A stretch of DNA of 33,083 bases from a virus: positions 1 through 33,083 of the IMG/VR virus record IMGVR_UViG_3300033146_001218; one strand, written 5' to 3'. Of the stretch, positions 6,380 to 14,854 are shown piece after piece. The first letter of the stretch is position 1. Each line of letters opens with the position of its first letter. The position numbers were made by a program, and so were the translations under genes. The notes beneath the pieces are model-generated. The model did not search any database, was not told where the DNA came from, and saw only the letters and a list, made by a program, of their open reading frames with translations.

Positions 6380-9300
6380 TTTATAATTATTTTTTATATC
6401 TTTTGATAGTTTATATGTATTTTTTTGATCTTGTTCCCAAGGCGGAATTTCATAATATTTTTTATTCCTTTTTAAATGTTCAATATCTTCATGGTATGTG
6501 ATTGTTGATATTGCAATATTACTATTCGTTTCAATAGGTGGTGTAATACTTTCAGGTGTATTTACAGGAACTAAATTATTCCATCCATTAAATGTACCAA
6601 TATTCCATTTACCACCATTCCATTTACCTTCAAATACACCATTATAAAAATTACCACCATAAAAAGTATCTCTAAATGATGAATTATTTATTGGTAAATT
6701 TAGAGTTTTAAATTGAATACCAGCAACTCTATTAAAATTTAAAGAAGATGTTTGTATATTATTATTCCAATTTTTAAATTCATCTTTTTCATCATCTTGA
6801 AAATAAACATCATCAATTATACTTTCCGCATAATATTTATTAAATATTTTATTTAATGATAAAGCATTACTTAATGATGTCGCATCACCTCGTCTATATC
6901 TCCAATATGCTTCAAATAATATACTATCTTGTGAATTGTAATTATAAATACTATCACCTTGTTCAATTAATTTATCAGGAATTGGTGTCGGAGAATAAAT
7001 ATTATTTTGATCAACTAATGGAATACCATACCAAGATACACCATCATTCAATATTTTTTCATCAATTGTGACACTTGATTCTTTTTTAACTTTATTGATG
7101 ATTAAATAATCTATTCTAGTGAATGAACCATCCGAATTATTATTTTTAACAAATAAATTAATGAAATTACTTAGATTTAATACTCTAAATGTTGTTTCAA
7201 CTAATGTATTACTATTTAAATTTTTCAATAACCTATTTATATCTGATGATGGTGTAAATAATGGTGAAGGTAATTGTGTATTATAACCAATATTTTCATA
7301 TTTAAAATAAATAGATATATTTCCTTGGTATTTTATAGTAATTAAATATTCATTATTATCAAATGTCGTTTCAAATGTATTACCATTATTTGAGTTTTCT
7401 TCAAATATGACGATATTATCATGTATATCAGTATCAATATATCCTGTGTGTTGATTCCATCCAGCAGTGTCTTGAATTTCTTCTAATAAATTGTAACTAT
7501 CAAATTTATTATTTAGTCCGAGATCAACACCTTTTTTATTTTTATTTTTAATATGATATGTCATCCATTCTTTAAATGTATGATCATATGGTATATACGT
7601 TGATATATTTGAAAAATCTTCAACTTTTTCATTAAAATTAATAATATCATCTCTTAAAGTAGAAATATTATCATTAGGTAATATATTAATATCATAATTT
7701 TCAACTGTTTGATTATTAAATAATGTTGGTGTTATAAATTTCAAATTTGATGGGTGGTTTGAACCTAATTCATATTCCCAATCAATATCATAAAAATCAT
7801 AATAGTCACCTGCTGTGGTTGGTAAAGCATGATAACCAGGATTAATTGGATTTGAAGAATCTAACCATACTGATTTAGTTTTTAACCACCAAGGTGGCAC
7901 TGAAGTACCATAAATCCATTTAGATGTTGTTGTATTACCATCAGCATTCAATTCATAATTTGTGACATATTGTGTATCTGATGTACCACCACTATCATTA
8001 TCTAAATCACTTAATACTGGTAATGGATGTGTATAATATCCAGTATTTGCGACAGACCAAGCATTTCTGAAATTTTCTTTATATGATTCCCTTTCAGTAA
8101 TATTAGCATCGAACCATAAATTTCTAACATGTGCTGATTCAAATATAAAATAATAATAATTATCTGGTCCACTAATTGTGTTAATTATTTTATATCCCAT
8201 ATCAGAACTTAAAAACCCATTTTCATCAAAATCACCACTATCATACAAATCATTCAATGTTTCATATATCATAGTAGAAGCCGTAAATGGATTTTCTCGT
8301 TGAAAATCTAAATCAACTAAACCAATAAAACCATTAATAGATGTAACAGTCATTCTATTTATCCATTCTTTCAACACTAATTTATTTTCTGATGTAACAC
8401 AATCTATTTTAAAAACTAATCGATATGGTGCGACATTACTAGTATAATCTGATGAACCAGACCATACTTCTTGATTTTGATTTTGTGTTTCGACATCATA
8501 ATAATATATCATATTTGATGTCGTATCAACTTTTGTCCAAGAATATAAACCATTTTCTGGAACTATAAGATCATCATCCACTACAATACCACTATTTGTA
8601 GTAAAATGTGCAGGATATATTTTCTCAATGAATATATCACTAAATATAGTTGAATTTTTAATAACTTCTGTGTGTCCACTCTGAATAACAATATACGTTT
8701 CACCAGTATCTATTAATCTGTTTCCAAATGTACCATAATAAAAATTTCCATCATACCATTCATTTTCAAGTTCATCAAATTCAGAAGAAAAATTACCACC
8801 TCTAAAATTACCATTATTAAATTTAGTACCATTACGCATACTCGTTTTAACAAAATTACCATCATTTATAATAACATTGTTGAAATAATCTCTTGAAAAA
8901 TTACCATCATTAATAATGGTATTTAGATTATTTGAATTAAAATGATCTATATCATTTATTGAAATATAACCAATTGCTCCTTGATAATATGGTTTGAAAT
9001 CACCATCTATTAAAATATAATTTTCTCCAACCGAAGGATATGTATCATATACAGCATCACCATTAATATCAATTGATGATGGTGATGGTTTAAAATAAAT
9101 ATTATCAGATATAGTAATATTATTTAGATTGTTAATATCTATTGAATTAAATCCACCTAATTCAATTATTTTTCCTGTATCACTTAAACTAAAATCATGA
9201 CCATCAAAAAATGTAACTAAAATTTTCGTATCAAAATCAGCACCATCCCATAATTTTTTAGATGATAAAACACATTTCAATAATGATTTTTTACCTAATT

Positions 9301-10738
9301 GAAAAATATTAGAATTAAATTTACCATTATTAATTGTTGTCTTATTAATAAAATTATTTTCATTAAATTCACCATTTTCAATTATATTATTATAATAATA
9401 TTCTGATGTCGTTGATATTATATCATTTTCTAAAATATTATCAGATAATTTTGAATTAAAAACATTTCCTTCTTTTAAAGATGATTTTAATATGATAGAA
9501 TCATGTATCGATGAACCAATAATATTTGATGTTTTTATAGTAGATGCTGAAACCACACCACCTGTAAATTCAGAATTTGAAATGATTATATTATTTATTT
9601 CACCACCATTAATTTTAGCATTTAACATAATCATTTCATATTCACCGTTTATATCTTCACCATTCATATAACCACCATTAAAATCACCATCATACCATAT
9701 CGTAGATTTGCGTTGAGGAAAAGCAGGATATTGCACAGTATCTAACCAAGATTTACCTGAAAAATTACCATTTTGAAATTTACCATTTCTCCAAATTCTT
9801 CCTTTGAATTCTCCATTTAAAAAATAACCATTTTTCCATTCATTGCTCTCAGTTGCTTCATCAACACCAAATACACCATTTAAAAATAAACCATCATTCC
9901 ATACCGGCAAATTAAATGGTTCTTGATCATTTTCCCATTGTCCATAATTCCAAATAACTTGATCACCTAATGATGTATTTTTATATAAACCATTATTGAT
10001 AGATAATGCTGATATATTACATTCTTCAAACATACCATTTGATATTTTATATGTTAAATCATCAGCGGATATACTACAATTATAATAAATACCATTCTCA
10101 ATATCACAATTTTTTATAGAATGATTTAAATCATAAAAATATGAATAACCAAATGTGTTATTATTTAATGTTGCTACTTTTGAAAAGTTTTCGCTATCAT
10201 TATATGTTAAATTTAATGAAATATAATTCAAGTTATATTTATTTGATAGTTCTATATTTTCTATATCACCATCCATAACAATACCTTGAACCCATTTGAC
10301 ACTATTATTTTGAGCCATAATATTGATGTTTTTAAATAATGTTGAATCAATTGAACCATTTTTTATATCAATATTATTAACAACACATTTACTAACATAA
10401 TGACCATATAATTTTTTATTTGGTGGTATTGTTAAGATATGTCTATCTATCACAAATGAATTAATATTTTTATTTACATGAATTACTTTATATCCTGTTG
10501 AGAAATCTGAATATATAAAATCATCGGATTTATTTAGATAAATAAAATTATCTAATATTATATCATCATTTGGATAATTTGAACTATCACCAGAAAATGT
10601 AATAAAGATATTATCACCTTCTTCTATATGTGAATCTATTTCTGTATATAATTGTATATAACCGTCATAACTATTTACCAATGGTAATAATTTTACTGCA
10701 TTTATTGTCCCTAAATCATCATATCTTAATGGTAACAT
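6374..10738 (-). CDS. Giant fibre- or baseplate-like structural protein with W-x-N-G-x-F repeats
   Basis: This 1454-residue protein is rich in Asn, Asp, Ile and aromatic residues. Blocks of the short repeat W-x-[ND]-G-x-F-x-x-G-x-F occur at about residues 285-370, 590-700 and near 1390 (for example W-R-N-G-K-F-Q-N-G-N-F and F-Y-G-G-N-F-Y-N-G-V-F). Between them run N-G-x-I/F strands at about 5-10 residue spacing. Such repeats usually fold as a beta-helix or beta-sheet ladder. Size, repeats and a late-type box (10761-10770) suggest a virion adhesin, fibre or baseplate component. There is no enzymatic motif I recognise. The C-terminal 60 residues, with W-E-Q-D-Q-K-N, are hydrophilic and may be an attachment region. 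The exact tail position cannot be told. Confidence 0.65.
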   Translation of the reverse strand: MLPLRYDDLGTINAVKLLPLVNSYDGYIQLYTEIDSHIEEGDNIFITFSGDSSNYPNDDIILDNFIYLNKSDDFIYSDFSTGYKVIHVNKNINSFVIDRHILTIPPNKKLYGHYVSKCVVNNIDIKNGSIDSTLFKNINIMAQNNSVKWVQGIVMDGDIENIELSNKYNLNYISLNLTYNDSENFSKVATLNNNTFGYSYFYDLNHSIKNCDIENGIYYNCSISADDLTYKISNGMFEECNISALSINNGLYKNTSLGDQVIWNYGQWENDQEPFNLPVWNDGLFLNGVFGVDEATESNEWKNGYFLNGEFKGRIWRNGKFQNGNFSGKSWLDTVQYPAFPQRKSTIWYDGDFNGGYMNGEDINGEYEMIMLNAKINGGEINNIIISNSEFTGGVVSASTIKTSNIIGSSIHDSIILKSSLKEGNVFNSKLSDNILENDIISTTSEYYYNNIIENGEFNENNFINKTTINNGKFNSNIFQLGKKSLLKCVLSSKKLWDGADFDTKILVTFFDGHDFSLSDTGKIIELGGFNSIDINNLNNITISDNIYFKPSPSSIDINGDAVYDTYPSVGENYILIDGDFKPYYQGAIGYISINDIDHFNSNNLNTIINDGNFSRDYFNNVIINDGNFVKTSMRNGTKFNNGNFRGGNFSSEFDELENEWYDGNFYYGTFGNRLIDTGETYIVIQSGHTEVIKNSTIFSDIFIEKIYPAHFTTNSGIVVDDDLIVPENGLYSWTKVDTTSNMIYYYDVETQNQNQEVWSGSSDYTSNVAPYRLVFKIDCVTSENKLVLKEWINRMTVTSINGFIGLVDLDFQRENPFTASTMIYETLNDLYDSGDFDENGFLSSDMGYKIINTISGPDNYYYFIFESAHVRNLWFDANITERESYKENFRNAWSVANTGYYTHPLPVLSDLDNDSGGTSDTQYVTNYELNADGNTTTSKWIYGTSVPPWWLKTKSVWLDSSNPINPGYHALPTTAGDYYDFYDIDWEYELGSNHPSNLKFITPTLFNNQTVENYDINILPNDNISTLRDDIINFNEKVEDFSNISTYIPYDHTFKEWMTYHIKNKNKKGVDLGLNNKFDSYNLLEEIQDTAGWNQHTGYIDTDIHDNIVIFEENSNNGNTFETTFDNNEYLITIKYQGNISIYFKYENIGYNTQLPSPLFTPSSDINRLLKNLNSNTLVETTFRVLNLSNFINLFVKNNNSDGSFTRIDYLIINKVKKESSVTIDEKILNDGVSWYGIPLVDQNNIYSPTPIPDKLIEQGDSIYNYNSQDSILFEAYWRYRRGDATSLSNALSLNKIFNKYYAESIIDDVYFQDDEKDEFKNWNNNIQTSSLNFNRVAGIQFKTLNLPINNSSFRDTFYGGNFYNGVFEGKWNGGKWNIGTFNGWNNLVPVNTPESITPPIETNSNIAISTITYHEDIEHLKRNKKYYEIPPWEQDQKNTYKLSKDIKNNYKL

Positions 10739-10760
10739 TCTTTAAAAATTAATTTTTTAT

Positions 10761-10770
10761 TATATATTAA
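10761..10770 (-). promoter_or_regulatory. Late-promoter-like box
   Basis: The minus strand reads TTAATATATA, with 22 bases to the ATG of the 1454-residue fibre-like gene. It faces the plus-strand box at 10787-10796 in a divergent promoter region of 78 bases. Confidence 0.5.
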
Positions 10771-10786
10771 ATTGAACTCTCCGAAA

Positions 10787-10796
10787 AAGATATATA
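10787..10796 (+). promoter_or_regulatory. Late-promoter-like box variant
   Basis: AAGATATATA followed by A matches the core ATATATA of the late-type box, with 20 bases to the ATG at 10817. This is the same spacing as the exact copies. Confidence 0.35.
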
Positions 10797-10816
10797 ATTA
10801 AAAAATAATAATTTCG

Positions 10817-11155
10817 ATGAATTTAGAAAATATTAAACAAAAATTAGAAATACAATTTGTAGATGATTTTGATAATTTAAATGATTTTATGATGAATATA
10901 AATAACACTCTCGAAAAAATAAATATCGATAATTATTATGATTATAATACATTTTGTTTAGATATTGAAAAAACAATTTTTGATTTAATAAAAGAAACTA
11001 ATTCAACTAATATCACACCCGAACTATTATCCAAAGCATTGAATACTATGATTAAATATAAAATTATTGAAGATCCAAATTATGAAGAAAAATTAAATAA
11101 TTTTTTTGATGATGGTGGTGATTTCATCGAAGAAATTAAAAAAATCAAAAAATAA
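10817..11155 (+). CDS. Hypothetical acidic protein (112 aa)
   Basis: The protein is small, acidic and predicted mostly helical, rich in Asn, Asp, Ile and Lys, with no cysteine cluster and no membrane segment. It ends with D-D-G-G-D-F followed by a basic K-K-I-K-K tail. I recognise no domain. It is alone behind a box resembling the late promoter and is followed by a 369-base stretch without a convincing gene, so it is probably monocistronic. It is probably a real gene, given the length and normal codon use. The function is unknown. Confidence 0.6.
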   Translation: MNLENIKQKLEIQFVDDFDNLNDFMMNINNTLEKINIDNYYDYNTFCLDIEKTIFDLIKETNSTNITPELLSKALNTMIKYKIIEDPNYEEKLNNFFDDGGDFIEEIKKIKK

Positions 11156-11524
11156 TTTAGTGTTTTTTATATATTTATAATTGATTGATTATTAGATACT
11201 TAGATATTTATAATATATTGATTATCAGTTACTTATATAATGGCAAAAAACGAGATTTTAAAACAAATATATAAGATTGTTGTATAAAAAACAGATTGAA
11301 AAAAGTGAAATAATAAAATTTATTTATTATGAAAATCACAACTTTTATTTGATTTTTACTATAACTTTTAAAGCAATTGAAATGGTTAGTTTTCCAGAAA
11401 AAAACATTGTGAAGAATTTAAGGCAATTAAAGAAATGTAAGGCAATTTAATGTAAAAAAGCAATTTAATGAAATTTTAATTTATCCTTTTAATTAACTTC
11501 ATATAAAAAATACTTATATGAAAT
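11156..11524. other. Long leader region upstream of gp32
   Basis: This 369-base stretch has no convincing gene. It holds a 15-codon ORF at 11240 (MAKNEILKQIYKIVV) and, overlapping it in another frame, about 60 open codons without an ATG near the beginning, ending at about 11451. These may be remnants of a lost gene. The downstream half carries GCAATT repeats, described separately. No late-type box or exact host-type promoter is evident here. Confidence 0.5.
11370..11470 (+). repeat. GCAATT repeats in the gp32 leader
   Basis: Four copies of [AG]GCAATT followed by A, T or G start near 11372, 11422, 11441 and 11459. The last three are spaced 18-19 bases apart and two are preceded by TAA. They end about 55 bases before the gp32 ATG. 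T4 gp32 represses its own translation by binding A/T-rich repeats in the mRNA leader, so these could be an autoregulatory operator. That is inferred from position only. Confidence 0.45.
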
Positions 11525-12499
11525 ATGAGTGAAAACATAGCAGACGACTTCTTATTCGGTGGAATGGGAGCAGACGATCAAACATTGTCAGTGTTTGACA
11601 AAAAAGCAACACAACAAGACGGAATCTACCGTCCAACACTAAAAGATGCAAAAGACAAAAAAACAGGTTATCGAGCAACTTTAAGATTCTTACCAAACTT
11701 ATTAGAAAGTGGAAAAATTGGACCAAGTGCCATAGAAAAACATGTACATTATGTGGATATGAAAAATGAGCCAGGTATCGCAGGTTATTATGACTGTAAT
11801 AAAAACCACGAATCAGATTGTCCTTTATGTACTGAATTTTGGAAACTTAAAAATTCTAAAAATGCAGCAGATAACGCAAAAGCAGAGATGTTATCAAGAA
11901 CAACAAAATATTATTCTTATGTATTAGTTGTTGAAGATGAGCAACATCCAGATTTAGTTGGAAAAATCTTAGTATATCCTTATGGTTTTACTATCAAAGA
12001 AAAAATTAATTCTGAACGTCAAGGCGAAGTTTCAGGTGTTCCAACAAATATTTTTGACTTAGCAAAAGGAAAAGATTTTAGATTAATTATTAAAGAAAAA
12101 GGTGGTTTTCAAAACTATGAAGCATCTCAATTCTTAGATGTTAGTCCAATTAAAATTTGGAATGAGAAAAACGAGAAATTTATGGTAGCACCATTAACAA
12201 AATCAGGAGCAATTGGTGCCGAAGGTGATGACAAAAAAACAGCAACTATACATTCAAAAATTAAAGATATGCTATTATCTAAAACTGTTAATTTAACTGA
12301 CCATGAAGCAATTAAGTGGGACGAGCAGACAAAAGGTAAAGTTGATACCATCTTAGCAGTATTAAGTGGTAATGTAGATTACAAAGCAAATCAACAAGCA
12401 AAAAATACTTCAACTGATGCGACAACATCAACATCAACTGAAGATTTTGATACAGAACCAACAGAAGCAGATGATTTCTTTGACCTTGAAGATGAATAG
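11525..12499 (+). CDS. 32: Single-stranded DNA-binding protein, T4 gp32-like
   Basis: The 324-residue protein aligns along its core with T4 gp32. T-L-R-F-L-P at 52-57 matches V-I-R-F-L-P. The zinc ribbon has C91, C99, C102 and a His at 73 or 75 (T4 H64, C77, C87, C90). Y-Y-S-Y-V-L-V-V-E-D matches Y-W-A-N-I-L-V-V-K-D, and G-G-F-Q-N-Y-E-A-S-Q-F-L matches S-G-F-S-N-Y-D-E-S-K-F-L. The tail is Thr/Ser-rich, then acidic (A-D-D-F-F-D-L-E-D-E), like the gp32 A domain that binds other replication proteins. It coats single-stranded DNA in replication, recombination and repair. A terminator follows directly. Confidence 0.93.
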   Translation: MSENIADDFLFGGMGADDQTLSVFDKKATQQDGIYRPTLKDAKDKKTGYRATLRFLPNLLESGKIGPSAIEKHVHYVDMKNEPGIAGYYDCNKNHESDCPLCTEFWKLKNSKNAADNAKAEMLSRTTKYYSYVLVVEDEQHPDLVGKILVYPYGFTIKEKINSERQGEVSGVPTNIFDLAKGKDFRLIIKEKGGFQNYEASQFLDVSPIKIWNEKNEKFMVAPLTKSGAIGAEGDDKKTATIHSKIKDMLLSKTVNLTDHEAIKWDEQTKGKVDTILAVLSGNVDYKANQQAKNTSTDATTSTSTEDFDTEPTEADDFFDLEDE

Positions 12500-12519
12500 A
12501 AATATTTAAATATTAATAA

Positions 12520-12552
12520 AAAAGACCGTTCATTTATGAACGGTCTTTTTTT
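12520..12552 (+). terminator. Intrinsic terminator after gp32
   Basis: An inverted repeat, AAAGACCGTTC (12521-12531) with GAACGGTCTTT (12538-12548), has a 6-base loop and is followed by T residues. It is the only G+C-rich hairpin nearby and ends the gp32 transcript. Confidence 0.88.
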
Positions 12553-12564
12553 TGTTCTAATATT

Positions 12565-12574
12565 TTTATATATA
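12565..12574 (+). promoter_or_regulatory. Late-promoter-like box only five bases from the start codon
   Basis: TTTATATATA, one base from the common box, lies between the gp32 terminator and the ATG at 12580, with just five bases between box and ATG. The same five-base gap occurs at 31232-31241. If it acts like a T4 late promoter, the mRNA would start at or next to the ATG and be leaderless. Confidence 0.45.
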
Positions 12575-12579
12575 ACTTA

Positions 12580-12987
12580 ATGAAATATTTAAGATTGTTT
12601 GAAGAATATGATTACACTAATATGATACCTGGAAATATTTATAAAATGGTAGACATAGATAATCCATTGATATGTTTTATTGGAGATAATTCGATGAATA
12701 ACAATATTGGTGCTTATGGTGTTATAATTGTTGATATGGTAAATAATAATTATACTATATTAGATTGGGAAAAGAATAGAAAATTATATTCTACTAATAT
12801 GACATTGAAAGATTTAATTATTGAAGATAAAATAGATATGGTAAAAATAGAAAATGATTTTCATTATGCTATAAATTATGCCGAAAATGAAAACTTTGGT
12901 AATATCGTCAAAAATTTTCATAAATATTATATTGAAAATGATAAAGATATACAACGAAAAACAAAAACTAATGAATTTAATTTATGA
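12580..12987 (+). CDS. Hypothetical protein with leader-like N-terminus and EFNL C-terminus
   Basis: The 135-residue protein starts MKYLRLFE, with L-F-E as candidate prohead-protease site, and ends T-N-E-F-N-L. The body appears to be a small beta-rich domain (G-N-I-Y-K-M-V and I-G-A-Y-G-V-I-I-V strands), then a helix. I recognise no family. It is the first gene of a tightly packed plus-strand unit (12580-15538, probably running into the GH16 gene). Its stop overlaps the next start (ATGA). Start choice rests on the shared leader pattern and the promoter box just upstream. Confidence 0.65.
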   Translation: MKYLRLFEEYDYTNMIPGNIYKMVDIDNPLICFIGDNSMNNNIGAYGVIIVDMVNNNYTILDWEKNRKLYSTNMTLKDLIIEDKIDMVKIENDFHYAINYAENENFGNIVKNFHKYYIENDKDIQRKTKTNEFNL

Positions 12988-14156
12988 TTACTAAATTTAA
13001 ATTATTTGAAAAGTCATCACTAACACCATTAGGTGTTCCGGAAGAAGTAATGAAAGAAATACAGATTAATTTTGAGATTGATTCAAATGCAAGATGGTCA
13101 AAAATGAAATTAAAAAAAGATGTATTATATGAATTAAAAAAAGATGAAAGACAATTTTTTATACAATTAGATAAAAAAGGTAATATTTTCATCTTTATAA
13201 ACGATTATCAAAATTATACTAAACAATATTTTAAATTAGAAACTGATGGTTGGGGTAGTTTTAGAATAGATGATAGAGAAGCAATCACATATAATCAATT
13301 AAGATATTCAGTTAATATTAATGATGATATTTATATGTTACAAAGTTCTGATTTTAAAACTAAACCAAAGAAAGAAAGACGACTTAAAGCACAAATAGAA
13401 GAATTAGAAAAAAGCACATCCGAGTTTAAAATTTATATAATGGATAATTTTAATAAAATTATACGTAGTATGTATGGTGCTAAATATAAAAAAGTAATGA
13501 ATAAAATATCTGAAAATCTTTCTAAAATATCTGGTAATTCAACACCTGATGACATATTAAAATTTATTGAAAATAATAAAAAATTAGCACAAAAAGCCAA
13601 AGAATATGAAAATGCAAAGGAAGAAAAAGATTTGAAACGAATTAAAGAATTAGAAACACAGTATAATTCTCTAACCATTTTTGATGAAAAATTATTAGAA
13701 TTTGAAGATCATTATTCAAATGAATTTAGTTATTATATTAATATTGAAAATCTTATTAATGATTTTGGTAGAATGTATATTGAAACAGCATTTATGTATT
13801 ATCTATATACCAATAGATTCAGAGAATTACAAATAAGAGAAAGTGTGAATATTAGTGAAAATGATATAAATAGTATGATATATTATGCTCAAAAAGGATA
13901 TATTGATATGATTAAAAAATCATTAGAAAAAGGAGTTGATATTAATGATTATGGTAGTATTGAATTAACAGCATTATTAATGGCTTGTAGAGAAGATCAT
14001 TATGAAACTGTTGAATTTTTAATTAAAAATGGTGCTGATGTAAATTATCAATCAAAAACATCAAAAACAACAGCATTAATGATTTCTGCAATAAATAATA
14101 CAGAAGAAGATGATATTGAATATTTAATATTATTGACTGATAATGGTGCTGATTAG
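12984..14156 (+). CDS. Ankyrin-repeat protein with leader-like N-terminus, cut short by an in-frame TAG
   Basis: Residues 1-9, MITKFKLFE, equal those of the ankyrin protein at 2018-2518. Residues 10-110 form a globular region, about 115-285 are helical and charged, and ankyrin units begin near residue 295 (G-V-D-I-N-D-Y-G; T-A-L-L-M-A-C; L-I-K-N-G-A-D-V-N; T-A-L-M-I-S-A; L-T-D-N-G-A-D). The frame stops at TAG codon 391, yet the following 48 codons stay in frame and encode the expected ankyrin end. In the paralogue at 14855 the matching position is Trp (A-D-W-N, TGG), so one G-to-A change explains the stop. The product may be truncated, or full length if suppressed. Confidence 0.7.
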   Translation: MITKFKLFEKSSLTPLGVPEEVMKEIQINFEIDSNARWSKMKLKKDVLYELKKDERQFFIQLDKKGNIFIFINDYQNYTKQYFKLETDGWGSFRIDDREAITYNQLRYSVNINDDIYMLQSSDFKTKPKKERRLKAQIEELEKSTSEFKIYIMDNFNKIIRSMYGAKYKKVMNKISENLSKISGNSTPDDILKFIENNKKLAQKAKEYENAKEEKDLKRIKELETQYNSLTIFDEKLLEFEDHYSNEFSYYINIENLINDFGRMYIETAFMYYLYTNRFRELQIRESVNISENDINSMIYYAQKGYIDMIKKSLEKGVDINDYGSIELTALLMACREDHYETVEFLIKNGADVNYQSKTSKTTALMISAINNTEEDDIEYLILLTDNGAD

Positions 14157-14303
14157 AATAAAAAAAATTCAGATGGTAGATCATTTTTAGAAATATTACA
14201 AAATAAACAAGCAGATTATTTATACAATAAAATAATTGAAATATATCCAGATAAATATAAACAATATAAAATGAATAAAAAATCAACAGATTTCAATCTA
14301 TGA
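14157..14303 (+). pseudogene. In-frame 3' remainder of the interrupted ankyrin gene
   Basis: After the TAG the same frame continues N-K-K-N-S-D-G-R-S-F-L-E-I-L, then I-Y-P-D-K-Y and the terminal S-T-D-F-N-L, ending TGA. It matches the ends of the paralogues at 2018 (Y-P-E-K-Y ... D-F-N-L) and 14855 (Y-P-E-K-Y ... D-F-N-L). There is no start codon near its beginning. Its final bases overlap the start of the next gene (ATGA), the same coupling seen for intact neighbours. Confidence 0.7.
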
Positions 14304-14854
14304 AACATTTAAAAACTATTAATGAATATAATACTGAAAATGATGATCATAAAGTAGATCAGAGAGTTAATATAAACAATGATAAAAAATTTGGTGAAGA
14401 AACACCAGTAATATTACCTACGGATTATTACCTTACACCAGATGAAGATGGTGAGATAGATGATGAAGATTATTATACTACTTCAGCAGGTAGAGATGGT
14501 TTATATCATGGTGTAGAACCAGGACATAATAAAGGAACAAAAGCAAGAAAAACAGCAGTTTATAAAATGTCCGCTGAAAGCATTAACAACAATCTTAGTG
14601 ACGATAAATTATTAGAAAAATATAATAAATCGATAAGTAGAATAGAAAAAAATATTAGTAAAAATACTGAAAGATTAATTTATAATATAGATGAACTATT
14701 TCTTAATTCATATGAAGATGAATTAAGATATTATAAGAGTAAAATATATGAAATATCTTCAAATAGAGATTTATATGAAAAACTAGAAAACATATTGGAA
14801 AAGAAATTGGTAGTATTAAAAAAACTATATAAAATAAATGATTTTAACTTATAA
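14300..14854 (+). CDS. Hypothetical protein with leader-like N-terminus and DFNL C-terminus
   Basis: The 184-residue protein begins MKHLKTINE, with I-N-E as possible prohead-protease site. An acidic stretch with P-D-E-D-G-E-I-D-D-E-D-Y-Y follows at about 50-65, then a Gly-rich basic segment (G-H-N-K-G-T-K-A-R-K-T-A), and a long Lys/Glu/Leu helix likely to form a coiled coil (105-178). It ends K-I-N-D-F-N-L. It has no ankyrin repeats and no family I recognise, so the shared ends are not explained by simple paralogy. It sits between two ankyrin genes, with ATGA overlap upstream and direct abutment downstream. Confidence 0.65.
   Translation: MKHLKTINEYNTENDDHKVDQRVNINNDKKFGEETPVILPTDYYLTPDEDGEIDDEDYYTTSAGRDGLYHGVEPGHNKGTKARKTAVYKMSAESINNNLSDDKLLEKYNKSISRIEKNISKNTERLIYNIDELFLNSYEDELRYYKSKIYEISSNRDLYEKLENILEKKLVVLKKLYKINDFNL

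Noticed and set aside
14154-14156. Reassignment of TAG to an amino acid, as in some gut Bacteroidota phages
   Set aside because: gp32 (12497-12499), the tail tube gene (21405-21407) and others end with TAG directly before terminators or short tails, so TAG is a normal stop here.
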